Assembly: GCA_034401795.1 (NCBI GenBank)
Contig: CM067371.1
Coordinates: forward strand, 81,426,628 to 81,490,627
Direction of reading: 5' to 3'
DNA length: 64,000 nucleotides
Source: Chaetoderma sp. LZ-2023a
Taxonomy: Eukaryota; Mollusca; Caudofoveata; Chaetodermatida; Chaetodermatidae
Part shown: positions 49,331 to 59,695 of the stretch, piece by piece
Numbering within the stretch: the stretch's first letter is position 1
Layout: each line of letters begins with the position of its first letter
Position numbers and translations under genes: made by a program
The notes under the pieces: model-generated
Seen by the model: only the letters and a program-made list of their open reading frames with translations
Told to the model about the DNA's origin: nothing
The model's database searches: none

Positions 49331-51233
49331 AAGTGTCCATCCTGTCTGAAGACCATGAAAGCTAGATTCTTCCCCGACCCTTGCCATCTGTGTTCAGCTT
49401 GTAGGCTGTCTAACAAATGTGTTATTTTTAAAGAGTGGGGGGGGGGGATCTAACCTCTGAATTCTTCTCTTTGCAGGCGAAGATGATGGCGGAGGAGGGG
49501 AAGAAGTCGAAGAAGGAGGGTAAGAAGAAGGCCTCTGAGAAGGGTGGGCTCGAGGCCTTCAAGGTTGAGTTAGTGAGTGAGATGCGCAGGACTTTGAAAG
49601 ACCTGATGCCTGACATGCTTCGCGGCATGTTGCCTGGCACAGGTGTTTCAACTTCCTGCGCATCGACCTCAGTGCAGGTAGCCCCCGTCCCTGGATCATG
49701 GCCTATTAGCTCGGACAAAGCGTTTAGTGATCCAGGGGCGGCCGTCTTGGACCCAGGCTTGATGTTCGCATCACCTGGTGTGCCAGCGGCGCGAGTAGCA
49801 TCAGGCGGGACCCGACCAGCGGGCCTAACCATGATTACTCGCGGAGTAAACTCATCTGCTTTCGAGCAGTCTCCTGGTCAGTCTGGATTAGTTTTCTTTA
49901 CTAATCCAGAGTCTAACTTTCCTGACCAGGAAGATGATGAGGACTACCTGCTCGGCCCGCAGGTTGACCATGAAGACATGGATGTGAACGTCTACACTCC
50001 TCTCATGGGGAGCGTGAACGCTCGCACCTATGGCACTGTTCCCTCGGGAGCAGGTTTCATGGTTCAGCCTGTGGCCCGCCTTGGAGCAGACGGCCGGCCG
50101 TATAAGATTCCACGTTTGGACGTGGAATCTCATACGGACGTTCCGGGCCGCGCTGGTGTGCATGGACCCCCTCACACAAGTGCGGCCTTGGTGCCTGGTT
50201 TGCCTATGGAGAATGCTATGCCAGCCCTCGGGGACCCGTATACATTCCCTGGGCAGCCAGGTTCGTCTATAGCCTCCTCCTCGGCCATACCTGCGAATGC
50301 CATTGAGGATGACGAGGACCCACTGCTCGTCGGCAATTCACAGGTAGCCACGGATGAAGACTGGTCAGAGGCGTGTGCGTGGCTCCTCGCTGTAAGACCA
50401 GAGCTCGCCGTGGATGAGACGGCCGCCGGTAACCCTCGGGCATGGTTACAGGCGAAGCCGTTGGCCAGCACGGCTCTGTCTCTGTCGTACGCTGAACATA
50501 TCTTAGATATGTTCTCGGCGGCAGAGGAGTCGATCAGACCGAGAGGTCACCTCGCGAAGGGCCCCCGCGAGGTAGCTAGGCGATCTCGGGTTACTGCTAG
50601 TCAGTATGCTCGATATGGCCAGCACCCAGACCGAGTGTGGATGACCGCGCCGCTCTGGGGGAAGATACGCGGCCGGGTTCCCGTGCTGACACGGGAGCAT
50701 TGTGCACGGGCGCTATGCGACACCAAGGAGAGCTCGCGAGCGGCGATCAGTGCGCTGTCGCATGTCTCTCAGCTGCTATCGGGGGTGGTAGCAGCGTCGG
50801 TGCAGCAACAGCCTAGTCCCGTGACAGTCCAACGAGCCATCCAGGATGGCATCAACCTGGCGTTGGGCTGTCTGACTAGGTCGGTCACAAAGTCGCTGAG
50901 AACGATGCGCACTTTTGCATTGGACAATTTGTGCCCGTCTCAGGAGCTCAAGTCGCACTTGTTGCAAGCACCCATGGCGGGCCCTGGACTCTGGAGGTGA
51001 AGGTTGTCGGCACGTGCATGTTCAGCCCTCGGCTGCTCGACAGCAGTACGCTCGTGGCGGTGCTGGCAGTGTCAGAGGCCAGCAGGCTAGCCAGTTTCAG
51101 AGACCGCGTCGGCTATGCCAGCAGCAGCGTGCTGTTGTACGACAGCCAGCGCCTCAAGCACAGCCAGCCAGACAGCAGCCCGCGCACTGTGGTGCACGTG
51201 GCGCTGGTCGCGGCGCGTGGTAACCGGGCCTGA
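49331..51233 (+). pseudogene. DIRS copy D Gag-like pseudogene
   Basis: Starts KCPSCLKTMKARFFPDPCHLCSAC (Cys/His cluster). A run of 11 G at 49437-49447 throws the frame: the upstream frame meets TAA, while the downstream frame runs open to 51000. Within it, a one-base loss near 50620 and a 23-base loss near 50710 compensate, leaving about 30 out-of-frame residues. A further frameshift near 50990 displaces the Arg/Gly-rich tail, which ends GNRA-TGA at 51231-51233. The Lys-rich (KKSKKEGKKKASEK) and SYAEHILDMFSAAEESI segments align with copy B. Confidence 0.8.
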
Positions 51234-53045
51234 TGCAAGAAATTTTTTTCCGGTTATCACAAGTACCACTCGGGTGTTGTCACTCGTACCAGAGACACAC
51301 CCACTTCTAAAATTTATGGGCACCCCGTCAACCCTAGGTGCACCAGTGGGAGGTCGTTTGACTTGTCACATTCAGAAGTGGGCACGGTTAATTCAGGACC
51401 GCTTAGTCTTGCAATGGCTTTCGCACGGATACAGTCCAGAATGGATAAGAGGTCCGCCGTTGCATTTGTCTCTGGTACCGGTCTGGACTCAAATTCCAAG
51501 AGATCCAGACAATCGGTTGTGCATAGAAGAGGAGATAGAATCTCTAATTCTAAAAGAAGCAATTCAACCGGCGCAGGATTGCCCGGGCTTCTATTCAACC
51601 GTGTTTCTTGTGGCAAAGAACACCGGGGGGTGGAGACCAATTCTCAACCTCAAACCTCTAAACAAGTTATTAGACACACCGACTTTCAAAATGGAAACAG
51701 TAAGATCGGTGTTGTTGGGGTTAGAGAAGGGGATGTGGACAGCATCTATAGATCTCAAGGATGCTTATTTCCACATTCCAATTGCAAGGAGTTTTCGTCG
51801 GTTCCTGAGATTTGCTTTTCAGGGACGCCAATGGGAATTCAAGATTCTTCCATTCAGCATCTCGACGTCTCCAAGGGTCTTCACTCGAGTGGTACTTGCT
51901 ATCACGGCATACCTCCACAGGAGAAATATAGCTGTTCACACTTACATAGACGACTGGTTGCTGAAAGCACACAACCCAGAAAGTTTGACAGCAAATCTGG
52001 AGATAGTTTTGGAAACTCTCACAGATTTAGGCTGGATAATCAACTTTCAGAAATCAGAGCTGACTCCATCCCAGAAGTTTGTTTACCTGGGTATGTTCTT
52101 CGATCTGGAGATAGGATATGTTTATCCGTCCCAGGAGAGAGTGGAAGGTCTCCTCTCGTGCATTCAGTTGGTTTGCAACAGTCGATATATTCTAGCACGG
52201 GTCTATCTGAGAATGTTAGGTCTGATGGTTTCAATGGAACCAGTCATTCCTCAGGCGGCCTTATGCAGGCGGCCGATTCAATTGTTTCTCATGACTCAGT
52301 GGACACAGAGTTCAGGATCACTGGACTCGCGCATTCAAGTGTTGGACCCTCTCATTCATCACCTTCATTGGTGGATGGAGAGAGGAAATCTGGTGGGGGT
52401 CATGCTGACCCCTCCCCACCCTCAAGTAACGATGTTTACGGATGCATCGATGGAGGCTTGGGGAGCTTTCCTGGAAGAAGCCACTATATCAGGGCTTTGG
52501 AATCTGGAACAGTCAAAGGAACATATCAACATGCTAGAATTGCGGGCTGTAATTCTAGGCCTGGAACACTTCCTAAAGGAAGTGGAGGGAAGATTTGTGA
52601 TGATATGTTCAGACAACTCTACAGTAGTGAGTTACATAAACCGCCAAGGCGGAACGAAGTCGCCCAGTCTCTGTATGATGACATGGAAGCTGCTTTGCTG
52701 GTGCATGGATCATATGATCACCTTGAAAGCAGTTCATATTCCGGGAAGGCTGAATCTGTTAGCAAACTCAATGAGCTGAAGGATGAGTATTGTGCCTACG
52801 GAATGGCAACTAAATCAATGTGTGGCGGATCACCTATTCAATCATTGGGGAAAGCCCAACATAGATTTGTTTCGCAATGAAGAAGAATGCGAAGATGACG
52901 ACGTACGTTTCTCCGATTCCAGATCCAAGCGCTATCGCAATAGATGCGCTAGCTATCAGTTGGAAGGGAATGTATGCATACGCATACCCTCCAACAATCC
53001 TGATTCCAAGGATCCTTCAGAAGATCAGACAAGAGGAATGCCCTG
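51234..53045 (+). pseudogene. DIRS copy D RT-RNase H with methyltransferase-like tail, broken
   Basis: The RT frame is open from 51115 to 52779 and retains the LKDAYFHIP and YIDDWLLKAH catalytic motifs and a complete-looking RNase H (FTDASMEAWGAF, LELRAVILGLEHF, CSDNSTVVSYINR). At the end of RNase H, LLANSMS meets TGA (52777-52779) where B has CGA for Arg. One extra base near 52869 shifts IDLF into RNEEE, and an 8-base deletion near 53042 removes part of the segment read QVLLIAP in B. The RT-RNase H half could be functional if expressed; the tail is not. Confidence 0.88.
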
Positions 53046-54205
53046 ATCACCCCGAATTGGCCAAGCCGATCATGGTTTACAGATCTGCTGGACCTTCTGG
53101 TTTTCAATCCGGTTCCTCTGCTGCTGATGGACAATATTATCTTCCAGGGCAAGACCCTTCACAACAATCCATCAATGTTTCAATTGACTGCATGGATGTT
53201 GTCAAACAATCCGCGATTAAGGAGGGCTTTTCTGAGCAAGCAGCCAATTTCATGGCCAGAGCCAGAAAGGGGTCAACCTCCAGAGCTTATAATTATAAAA
53301 TCAACAGATTTGCAGAATGGTGCTCAAAGAGATGTATCAATCCGATGGAAGCATCTATTCAGGTAGTAGCTGATTTTCTCTGTCACCTGTATGATACCTA
53401 TAGTCTTAAACCTAATTCTATTGCTGGATACAAATCAGCATTGATGACTGTTATCCCTTGCTTGGCAAAGAGGGGAAGTGATGAAGTAAGTGTTTTAAAT
53501 ACTCTTATTAAAGGTATGGACAATCTCAGACCAAGAAATCCTCCACTGACACCGTCATGGAGTTTTTCTATGGTTCTGCAGGTTTTGAGTGATAAACCTT
53601 TTGAACCAATTAGTGCTATATCTGTTAAATTACTGACACTTAAAACTGTATTTTTAGTTGCGGCAGCATCAGCCAGACACAGGAGTGAAATTCATGCCTT
53701 GTCTGCTGAGCCTGACTGTTATATAGTTACAGGTGAAGGCGTTGAGCTTCTACCAAGATTGGATTTCTTGGCTAAGAATCAATCTTTAAAGTATCCGGGT
53801 AAACCTATTATTTCACCTGCCTTAACCAGATATGATCCTGGTGCTAAAGTATGGTGTCCGGTCCGTGCTTTAAATAAGTACAAGAGAAGAACTCAGATTT
53901 GGCGGACGGACCCATGTTCCCTATGGTTGTCATATATTGAACCCCATGGTAGGGCGTCAAGAGACACTATTTCCAGATGGATAGTAGAATGTATCCAATT
54001 CTGTCATAAAACAGCCACTGGAATCCAGGTAGATAGAGCCAAGGCTCATAGTGTCCGTGGTGTGGTAACTTCCACTGCATTATTTAATGGTGTTTCTATT
54101 GAAGACATTATGTCAGTAGCCCAGTGGCACTGTGAATCAAGTTTTACCGACCATTACCTTCGTGACACTTCTAACCCACTCGCCGTCTCAGTCCTCAGAA
54201 AATAA
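52877..54205 (+). CDS. DIRS copy D fused methyltransferase-like/tyrosine recombinase ORF (catalytic Arg lost)
   Basis: A 442-codon frame. It begins in the methyltransferase-like sequence (MKKNAKMTTYVSPIPDPSAI) and, through the 8-base deletion near 53042, passes into the recombinase frame (ELAKPIMVYRSAGPSG...). The recombinase domain is complete from DVVKQSAIKEGFSEQA to LAVSVLRK. HxxR (AKAHSVRG) and Tyr (DHYLRD) are present. The Arg of the R-x-x-E-I motif is His: codon CAC at 53678-53680 gives ASARHRSEIHAL where A, B and C read ASARRRSEIHAL. Arg at this position is essential in the tyrosine recombinase family, so the enzyme is probably inactive. Confidence 0.82.
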   Translation: MKKNAKMTTYVSPIPDPSAIAIDALAISWKGMYAYAYPPTILIPRILQKIRQEECPDHPELAKPIMVYRSAGPSGFQSGSSAADGQYYLPGQDPSQQSINVSIDCMDVVKQSAIKEGFSEQAANFMARARKGSTSRAYNYKINRFAEWCSKRCINPMEASIQVVADFLCHLYDTYSLKPNSIAGYKSALMTVIPCLAKRGSDEVSVLNTLIKGMDNLRPRNPPLTPSWSFSMVLQVLSDKPFEPISAISVKLLTLKTVFLVAAASARHRSEIHALSAEPDCYIVTGEGVELLPRLDFLAKNQSLKYPGKPIISPALTRYDPGAKVWCPVRALNKYKRRTQIWRTDPCSLWLSYIEPHGRASRDTISRWIVECIQFCHKTATGIQVDRAKAHSVRGVVTSTALFNGVSIEDIMSVAQWHCESSFTDHYLRDTSNPLAVSVLRK

Positions 54206-54800
54206 AATATTAATGCAGAGGTTTATGTTTGTAAATAGTTTCCTCCTCTGCTATTTTCAAATATCACATTTGTTGGTAGGGTATCCCTACTATTAGCTGG
54301 TACATTTCTCTTCATCCTGTGGGGGAAGAGATGAGTGCCGCGTCCAAGACATCAGAGGTCAGTGGTTATGACCATTCTTTGATTTTTTTTGTCTTGGTGA
54401 TGGCGTCATTTTTATTTTTTATTTTTTAATATGGTGATGGTTAATGTCTCTTAATTGCGGTTCTTTTTGAGAGTTTTTGAAATAGAAGCAATTCTTCTTT
54501 TTCCAATGTCTAGTAATACTTTTCATTAAGTATTTTAGAGAACGTGCTAGTCATTTAGAGCAGCGTTTTTTCCTAACCTTCCTCAGAAAGAGGGGGGGGG
54601 GGGAGCGCATTTGCATTTTGATCAATCTCTTCATCGGTCGATTATCCGATGCAAAATTCTATTCCTGGTTGTGGTTTCAGTCACAATTTCAGATGTTTTA
54701 AATCGCTTGAGAATTCAAAGACCTTAGTCTCTTCGAGGGTGTGCTGGTTTTCAGGACCTTGCCTCCCTCCCACCAATATTTACTTTCAAATTCTGGTTTT
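54206..54800 (+). promoter_or_regulatory. DIRS copy D 3' noncoding block with stem-loops
   Basis: Shares tttaatatggtgatgg, ccaatgtctagtaatac, a G-run and gagcgcat with other copies. Stem-loop 1 is at 54632-54651 (CATCGG/CCGATG) and stem-loop 2 at 54729-free region upstream, 54669-54746 excluded: the pair is at 54669-54686 as read on the + strand (TTGTG/CACAA). Confidence 0.5.
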
Positions 54801-54902
54801 TATCAAGAGTGTTAGGGAGGTAAGTATGATCTCATGATGTGAAATAAGTAAATTTATCAAATTTCTTTTTCACGAGTGAGATGACATACTTACCTCCCTA
54901 AC
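54801..54902 (+). repeat. Internal complementary region, DIRS copy D
   Basis: tatcaagagtgttagggagg through acttacctccctaaca. Its reverse complement matches the right end (ggtaagtatgtcatctcact...) then the left end (tttcacatcatgagatcat...). Confidence 0.88.
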
Positions 54903-54954
54903 AGGATCCCGGCCTTGCCACCCCACGGAGGCCTGGTCCTTTGGCTATTGAATA

Positions 54955-55185
54955 GCTGCTTCTATGTCAGCCAATATTTAGTAACGGAAGTACCGGTGTG
55001 CGCATGCGCAGAGGGTGGTGTTTGTCATGTGCATGACTGTGTACCTCCACCTGCCCATTAGGGGCACCTAACTTTTTATAATTCTGAATATTATTGAATT
55101 TAGAGCCGATATACTAGTATATCAAGTGTTAGGGAGGTAAGTATGTCATCTCACTCGTGAAAAAGAAATTTGATAAATTTACTTA
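54955..55185 (+). repeat. Right ITR, DIRS copy D
   Basis: Inverse of 48097-48290. It includes gtcagccaatatttagtaac, cggaagtaccggtg, gcgcatgcgc, the gtgttagggaggtaagtatg block and the actta end at 55185. Confidence 0.87.
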
Positions 55186-55247
55186 CATTAAATAAACTTC
55201 ACGTCACATGTCAATGTACACAATGAAATGTCACATAGAGTACAGTT

Positions 55248-55451
55248 CTTAAATAAGCTACTATGTTTGCAAAACAAAAACCGAAACATGTTACGTTTGT
55301 AGTTAGTAAGAAATGTTCTGTTGAATATTTTGAACAAATTTGGATTGGAAGACATTGCTGCCTTCCAATCTAATTATGTTAAAAATAATCAAGAGTATGT
55401 TTTATTTTGTTTTAGAAATAATTAAAGTTATTTCTGAGCTGTACTGTAGTT
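55248..55451. repeat. Foldback family 3 copy
   Basis: Ends agtacagttcttaaataagc and tatttctgagctgtact are inverted. The centre is gttgaatattttgaacaaat...ggattggaagacattgctgc with its inverse ttccaatctaattatgttaa. It begins about 60 bp after DIRS copy D. Confidence 0.75.
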
Positions 55452-55545
55452 TCTCAGTCACATGAGGAAAGTATCCAGAGAAGGGGAAATAGTGGCTGTG
55501 TGAGGAGAGCCTGCGACGCAATGCCAAACAACATGACAGCATAAT

Positions 55546-55990
55546 GGAGGAAACCAGTTTTAGCTATGCCCCGACCATCTCTAGCTTAAAGCTCCACCCA
55601 CACTTTGCCCATGTTGGGATCAGTCCATCCTCGCACTCTTTGGATATCAAAATCAGAAAACTATACATGTTAGCTGTTGAATATTTTGAAACTAATTTGA
55701 CTGGGTGCTGTTGCCGCCTGTAGTAGAGACATACAATTCGTACAACTTGACGGACTATTAAGCATTTATGACAGACTAAATCATGACGTAATTGATTATG
55801 ACCTCGGCCTACATGTGACATCAAATTAGTTTCTAAATATTCAACAGAATATTTATTAAATAGTAAAAACATATAATTCGGACAACTTGGCAGACTATTA
55901 AACGTTTATGACTGACTAAATCATGTCATTCATGATGTAATTGATTATGACATCAGCCTATATGTGACGTTGTTTATTATGATGTCAGAT
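55546..55990. repeat. Foldback family 1 copy, partly rearranged
   Basis: ccagttttagctatgccccgacc ... gttgggatcagtccatcc ... tgttgaatattttgaaactaattt at about 55676, and the inverse arm catcaaattagtttctaaat at about 55823. A copy of the outer 3' segment (acatacaattcgtacaacttgacgg...) lies between the arms and is repeated at 55868-55990. Confidence 0.65.
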
Positions 55991-56129
55991 GATTGACTGA
56001 GAGACCGCATTGTCTTATTGCTTGCTGTGGTATTGTGTATCACGTATGAGCCTTAACACTTCATTTCTTAGCCTGATCATAATGATAACGATGCTCAAAG
56101 ATGATACCTTTTGACACTAGCTTAATAGA

Positions 56130-56660
56130 GGCATCCATCTCTAGCTATGCCCGCCCATTTCTAACTATGCTCTGCCCATCTTTGTGCGTGTTGGAATCCA
56201 TTTAAAACTTTGAAAACTGAATTTATAGAATGTTAATTTCAAGGTAATTATACATCTAAGCCGTTGAATATTTTGAAACTAGCTTTATGGGCTGTAGACT
56301 TCAACAGCTCCCAGTCAAATTACTTTCAAAATATTCAATAGAATATTTATTAACCTTTCTACAGGAAAGGCCAGAATTTAGGCCCATCCTGAGTTTATTG
56401 TGATAGCATTGCCACGATTTAAATTTTTAACAGTATACTTAGCCCATATACACGAACGGCCATTATTATGGCCTGCCCTCAGTGAGAAAGTCGATATACG
56501 CGAAAGGCCGGAATTCTGGCCCTGAACAGTCATAGGCTGTCATAAAAAAATTAAGCATACACCCATATGAGGCTGGTTTTAGGGCGTTCCGGGTATATTT
56601 GCTTTCTCACTGAGGACAGGCCAGATTTGTTAATTATGATGTCAGATACCTAAGTGACAG
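56130..56660. repeat. Foldback family 1 copy with an inserted 280-bp segment
   Basis: tctagctatgcccgcccatttc ... ccgttgaatattttgaaactag ... agtcaaattactttcaaaat, interrupted at about 56353 by a segment with repeated 'gaaaggcc(a/g)gaatt' phrases and ctcagtgagaaag / ctttctcactgag. It resumes at about 56630 (ttaattatgatgtcagatac). TTAA occurs at both edges, so a TTAA-targeting insertion is possible but the ends are not convincingly inverted. Confidence 0.5.
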
Positions 56661-56826
56661 ATCAGAATCACTGCATTGATTTTTGACAAACTTGTAACAC
56701 TGATTTTTCTATTTATCATACTTGTTAATTTAACAAGAAATATATTGTTTATATTATCATTGAACACGTAGAATCTCAAACTTTTGACCAACTGACAGAC
56801 AGTTATTATACTGGATTCCAAATGTA

Positions 56827-57003
56827 AATTAATATTTGAGAATTTATGCACCAATTCCATGGCATCTGCATGCGACCTTGAAATAGCTTAGAGATGTATT
56901 CATATGTTAACCTAAAGGGTTAACATATGAATACATCTCTAAGCTATTTCAAGGTCGCATGCAGATGCCATGGAATTGGTGCATAAATTCTCAAATATTA
57001 ATT
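56827..57003. repeat. Perfect palindrome, 86-bp arms, 5-bp spacer
   Basis: Left arm 56827-56912 (aattaatatttgagaattta ... catatgttaacc), spacer taaag, right arm 56918-57003, identical in reverse complement at every position I checked. The spacer region reads gttaacctaaagggttaac. Confidence 0.95.
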
Positions 57004-57226
57004 ATAACACTAGTCGGCCAAAAAGCGCTTCTTCACTGGTCTTCAGAAATGTCTGTTTGTAGACCAAGAAATTATTTTTGAAAATTTATCACCAGATTGA
57101 CTGGCTCGGTTATCAAGCCAGTCATTCCAGTGATAAATTTTCAAAAAATTATTTTCTTGGTTTTTAAATGAACATTTTTTATGTGAAAATTTAAATTTTC
57201 TTGAACAAAATTGAGGGTTAAAGCGG
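57004..57226. repeat. Foldback family 2 copy
   Basis: ctagtcggccaaaaagcgcttc ... tttgtagaccaagaaattat ... atcaccagattgactggctcgg / aagccagtcattccagtgat ... tcttggtttttaaatgaac ... gagggttaaagc. It is directly attached to the perfect palindrome. Confidence 0.72.
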
Positions 57227-58078
57227 TAATGATGGCCTGACCTGCTCAGGAAAGTACCTGTCTTTTTGTCCCAATTACTTTAAGACAGGTGATGCATAAA
57301 GATGGCATCATATGTAGATGAATATACTGTGTCGAATAGAACACCTCTAATAGTAACCCTTTCAGTGCTACATACCAGAGACAATCACTTCTTTACAAGA
57401 TAAGATATATTCTCTTGAACATTTTGAAATTAATTTGCCTGGAAACCATCGCTTCTAAGCTAATTTTTTTCAAAATCTTCAACAATTTTCTTGTATGGCT
57501 TACATCAAATTGGATACATGGAATCCATCAGTGAAAGGGTTATTGGATGAGGCTTACCTTAAATGTACTGTTTCTGTAAGCTTTTATTGTCAAACACGGC
57601 AACAGCTTTTTACTTCAACTAATAATTACTGCAATAGATTTACCTTAGACTTTAAATGCTCAATGTGTGCATGTATGCGCGATTGTGTGTGCGTGTTTGC
57701 GAGCGTGATTAGTATACAAGTATACACAGAACATGAGTGTCTGTGTGTGCATGCACATGCTGGTGCATGCACGCGAGTGAGTGTGATTATGTTTGTGTGC
57801 GCGCCCATGTGCGTGCATGTGGGACACTTCCTTCACACACATTTGTCCAGTGTTGGATATGCTGATAGCTTCAGCCCACTTTCTAGGTCACATCTAGTAA
57901 TGTAATATCATCAGTTTGCCGATACCTAGTACTGGCAGTGGCTTTATTTATTGATATAATATGCCGCTCACCGTGCAGTTATACATATCTGTAGCTATTT
58001 AATTGTAAATACTTGCTCACTGCATTTAATTATTGTATTGATTTTTAGATCATTGTTGCTTCACCTCTCTTGTTTCAG
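57227..58078. other. Intergenic sequence with imperfect TG/CA tract
   Basis: A diverged family-1 palindrome lies at about 57410-57485 (tctcttgaacattttgaaat...ttcaaaatcttcaac). From 57661 to 57840 there is an alternating purine-pyrimidine (TG/CA/GC) tract open in several frames on both strands; these frames are compositional artefacts. No gene is supported. Confidence 0.6.
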
Positions 58079-58089
58079 TTTAATCTTAT

Positions 58090-58450
58090 AATGGTTAAAC
58101 CTGCAAAATTAAACCTGTCAGTTCTCTTGAGTGATGCACGTATGCAGGTCAAGAGAAGACATTTTTTGAAAATTTATCACTGGAACGACTGGCTCGGTAA
58201 CCGATCCAGTCATTCCAGTGGTGAAATTTCACAAATAGTCTTCTCTTGGCCTGCACATGTACACTGTCAAACAAAAAGTTGGAACCTGCATTGCTCTTGA
58301 GTGATGCACATTTGCAGGCCAGGAGAAGACAATTTTCGAAAATTTATCACTGGAATGACTGGCTCGGTAACCGATCCAGTCATTCCAGTGGTAAGATTTC
58401 AAAAATAGTCTTCTCTTGGCCTGCACATGTACGCTGTCAAACAAAAAGTT
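58090..58450. repeat. Two tandem hairpin units of foldback family 2
   Basis: Units of about 170 bp: (a/t)gcaggtcaagagaagac ... atcactggaacgactggctcgg / cgatccagtcattccagtgg ... tcttctcttggcctgcac, followed by gctgtcaaacaaaaagttgg, repeated at about 58145-58283 and 58315-58453. Each forms a long stem. Confidence 0.8.
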
Positions 58451-58587
58451 GGATTTTCTTCAATATTAACCACTTAATGACCAAGCTGAAGAAAACATGT
58501 GGCAACAGAGTTATTTTTGTAAATTTCTGTGGCAAATTTACACACATTTTCTTCTCTAAATGGAAATTTACTGAGTGAGAATTGCAA

Positions 58588-58770
58588 TTTCACATCCAGA
58601 GTATACTTACCACCCTGATACTCTATGATATTTCCCAAATATCGACCTGGCTTCAATAAGACTCAGAATTAAAAAGAAACCGCCCCCACTGAGCAGGTTA
58701 CTCAACTGACAGTCCAGCGGATGTGCGGCCCAAACTTGCGCATGCACTCAAAATTATTGACCTGCCATTG
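58588..58770 (+). repeat. Left ITR, DIRS copy E
   Basis: acttaccaccctgatactct ... actgagcaggtta ... gcggatgtgcgg ... cttgcgcatgcac ... aaattattg. The NRF-1-like site is weakened to ttgcgcatgcac and the ETS-like site seen in B and C (cacttcctc) has been lost through a small deletion. Confidence 0.75.
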
Positions 58771-58855
58771 CAGCACACTTTCTAGTTTTGCTTTTGCTTT
58801 TGAATCTTTTTGAAGTTTTAAGTTGTTCTGCAACTTGATTTTGACTTGTTCTAAT

Positions 58856-58906
58856 ATGTCTGACGCTGCCAAGTCGCCGGAGGATGCTCCCGGTCCTAGC
58901 CATCAG
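58856..58906 (+). CDS. DIRS copy E Gag exon 1 (17 codons)
   Basis: MSDAAKSPEDAPGPSHQ, ending CAG/gtgtac in phase 0, the same length and phase as in copy B. The acceptor at about 59695 appears mutated (gtttcaaagg where B has gtttcagaga), so splicing may no longer be correct. Confidence 0.55.
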
Positions 58907-59193
58907 GTGTACTTTAGTAAATTTATTGATAAAAAATTTGTGTGTTGACTCGGATGGTATATCCGGGATTTGCGCTAACTCATGGATATGTCTATATTAG
59001 GCTAGCTCTTTTTGTGGGAGGCCTATATATGTTAGCTAACGCATGTTGTGCTTTGTATTTTCAAACACATTTAGCTGTTTTCTGACAGTATCCTTTATTT
59101 GAATAATATTTATACTTGGTTTTCTGGGTCCATATAATTTATTATGAGTTTGCAGAGGGAATTATTACGATAAGAAGTAATTTTTCCGCATTT

Positions 59194-59241
59194 CCCCCCC
59201 CCGCCCCCCCCCCCCCCGCCCCCTGCCCCCCCCCCCCCCCC
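59194..59241. repeat. Poly-C tract in DIRS copy E intron
   Basis: Runs of C interrupted by g and tg over about 48 bases; i-motif/G-quadruplex-prone and a likely site of assembly length error. Confidence 0.85.
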
Positions 59242-59695
59242 AATACAGGGTTTGGATTCAGGATCAGGTAGTCCTGTTGTTGTTCATCAGACTTCACTCG
59301 TTCTTCAGGAGTTGTCTTCTGAGGTTTAGTATGGGGAGAGAAAAATTTTCAGTCATTTTATTTCTAAAATTATATTTATCTCACTTGATGGTTTGCATAG
59401 GTTCATTGTGTTTATAAAGTTCAACCACTGATGAACCTTTGTATTGAGTGTGGAGTCTAGCATTCGCCTCTTAAGTATTCAAGTTCAAATTCTAATTGTC
59501 CCTATGTCTTCATGTAGAAGAATAGAAGGCTTTTTTGTTTACATTTAGTCAGTTTTTCTATGGTCCTGGCTTATAGTTTCATCTAGTGGTCTAAATTTTC
59601 CTTAAGGAATTTATTAACCTTCTGCAATTGGATTTTTCGTTTGTCATAACTAAAAACTAATTGTTTCCGTTTGTGTCGTTTCAAAGGGTTATTGA

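Larger units (their letters stand above)
48097..55185 (+). mobile_element. DIRS-type retrotransposon copy D, full length with lesions
   Basis: It is 7089 bp. The ends are fixed by the ICR, whose reverse complement joins ...aaatttgataaatttactta (ending 55185) to tttcacatcatgagatcatac (from 48097). Gene order is the same as copy B but protein and nucleotide divergence is substantial, marking a separate subfamily. Lesions: G-run frameshift at the start of Gag, two compensating indels within Gag, a frameshift near the Gag end, a TGA in the RNase H tail, a one-base insertion and an 8-base deletion in the methyltransferase-like region. The recombinase frame is long but has lost its first catalytic Arg. 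Confidence 0.94.

Noticed and set aside
54661..54746. Position of stem-loop 2 in copy D
   Set aside because: An alternative longer pairing further downstream (to about 54746) was considered and dropped; only TTGTG at 54669-54673 with CACAA at 54682-54686 is supported, and the coordinates in that feature entry should be read this way.
57626..57905. Overlapping Cys/His/Thr-rich frames on both strands
   Set aside because: They come from an alternating TG/CA tract; composition alone keeps them open.
59249..59323. Possible 75-nt exon in copy E intron (acceptor caatacag, donor gaggtttag, phase 0)
   Set aside because: Attractive length and phase, but no convincing counterpart in B or D at the same place.
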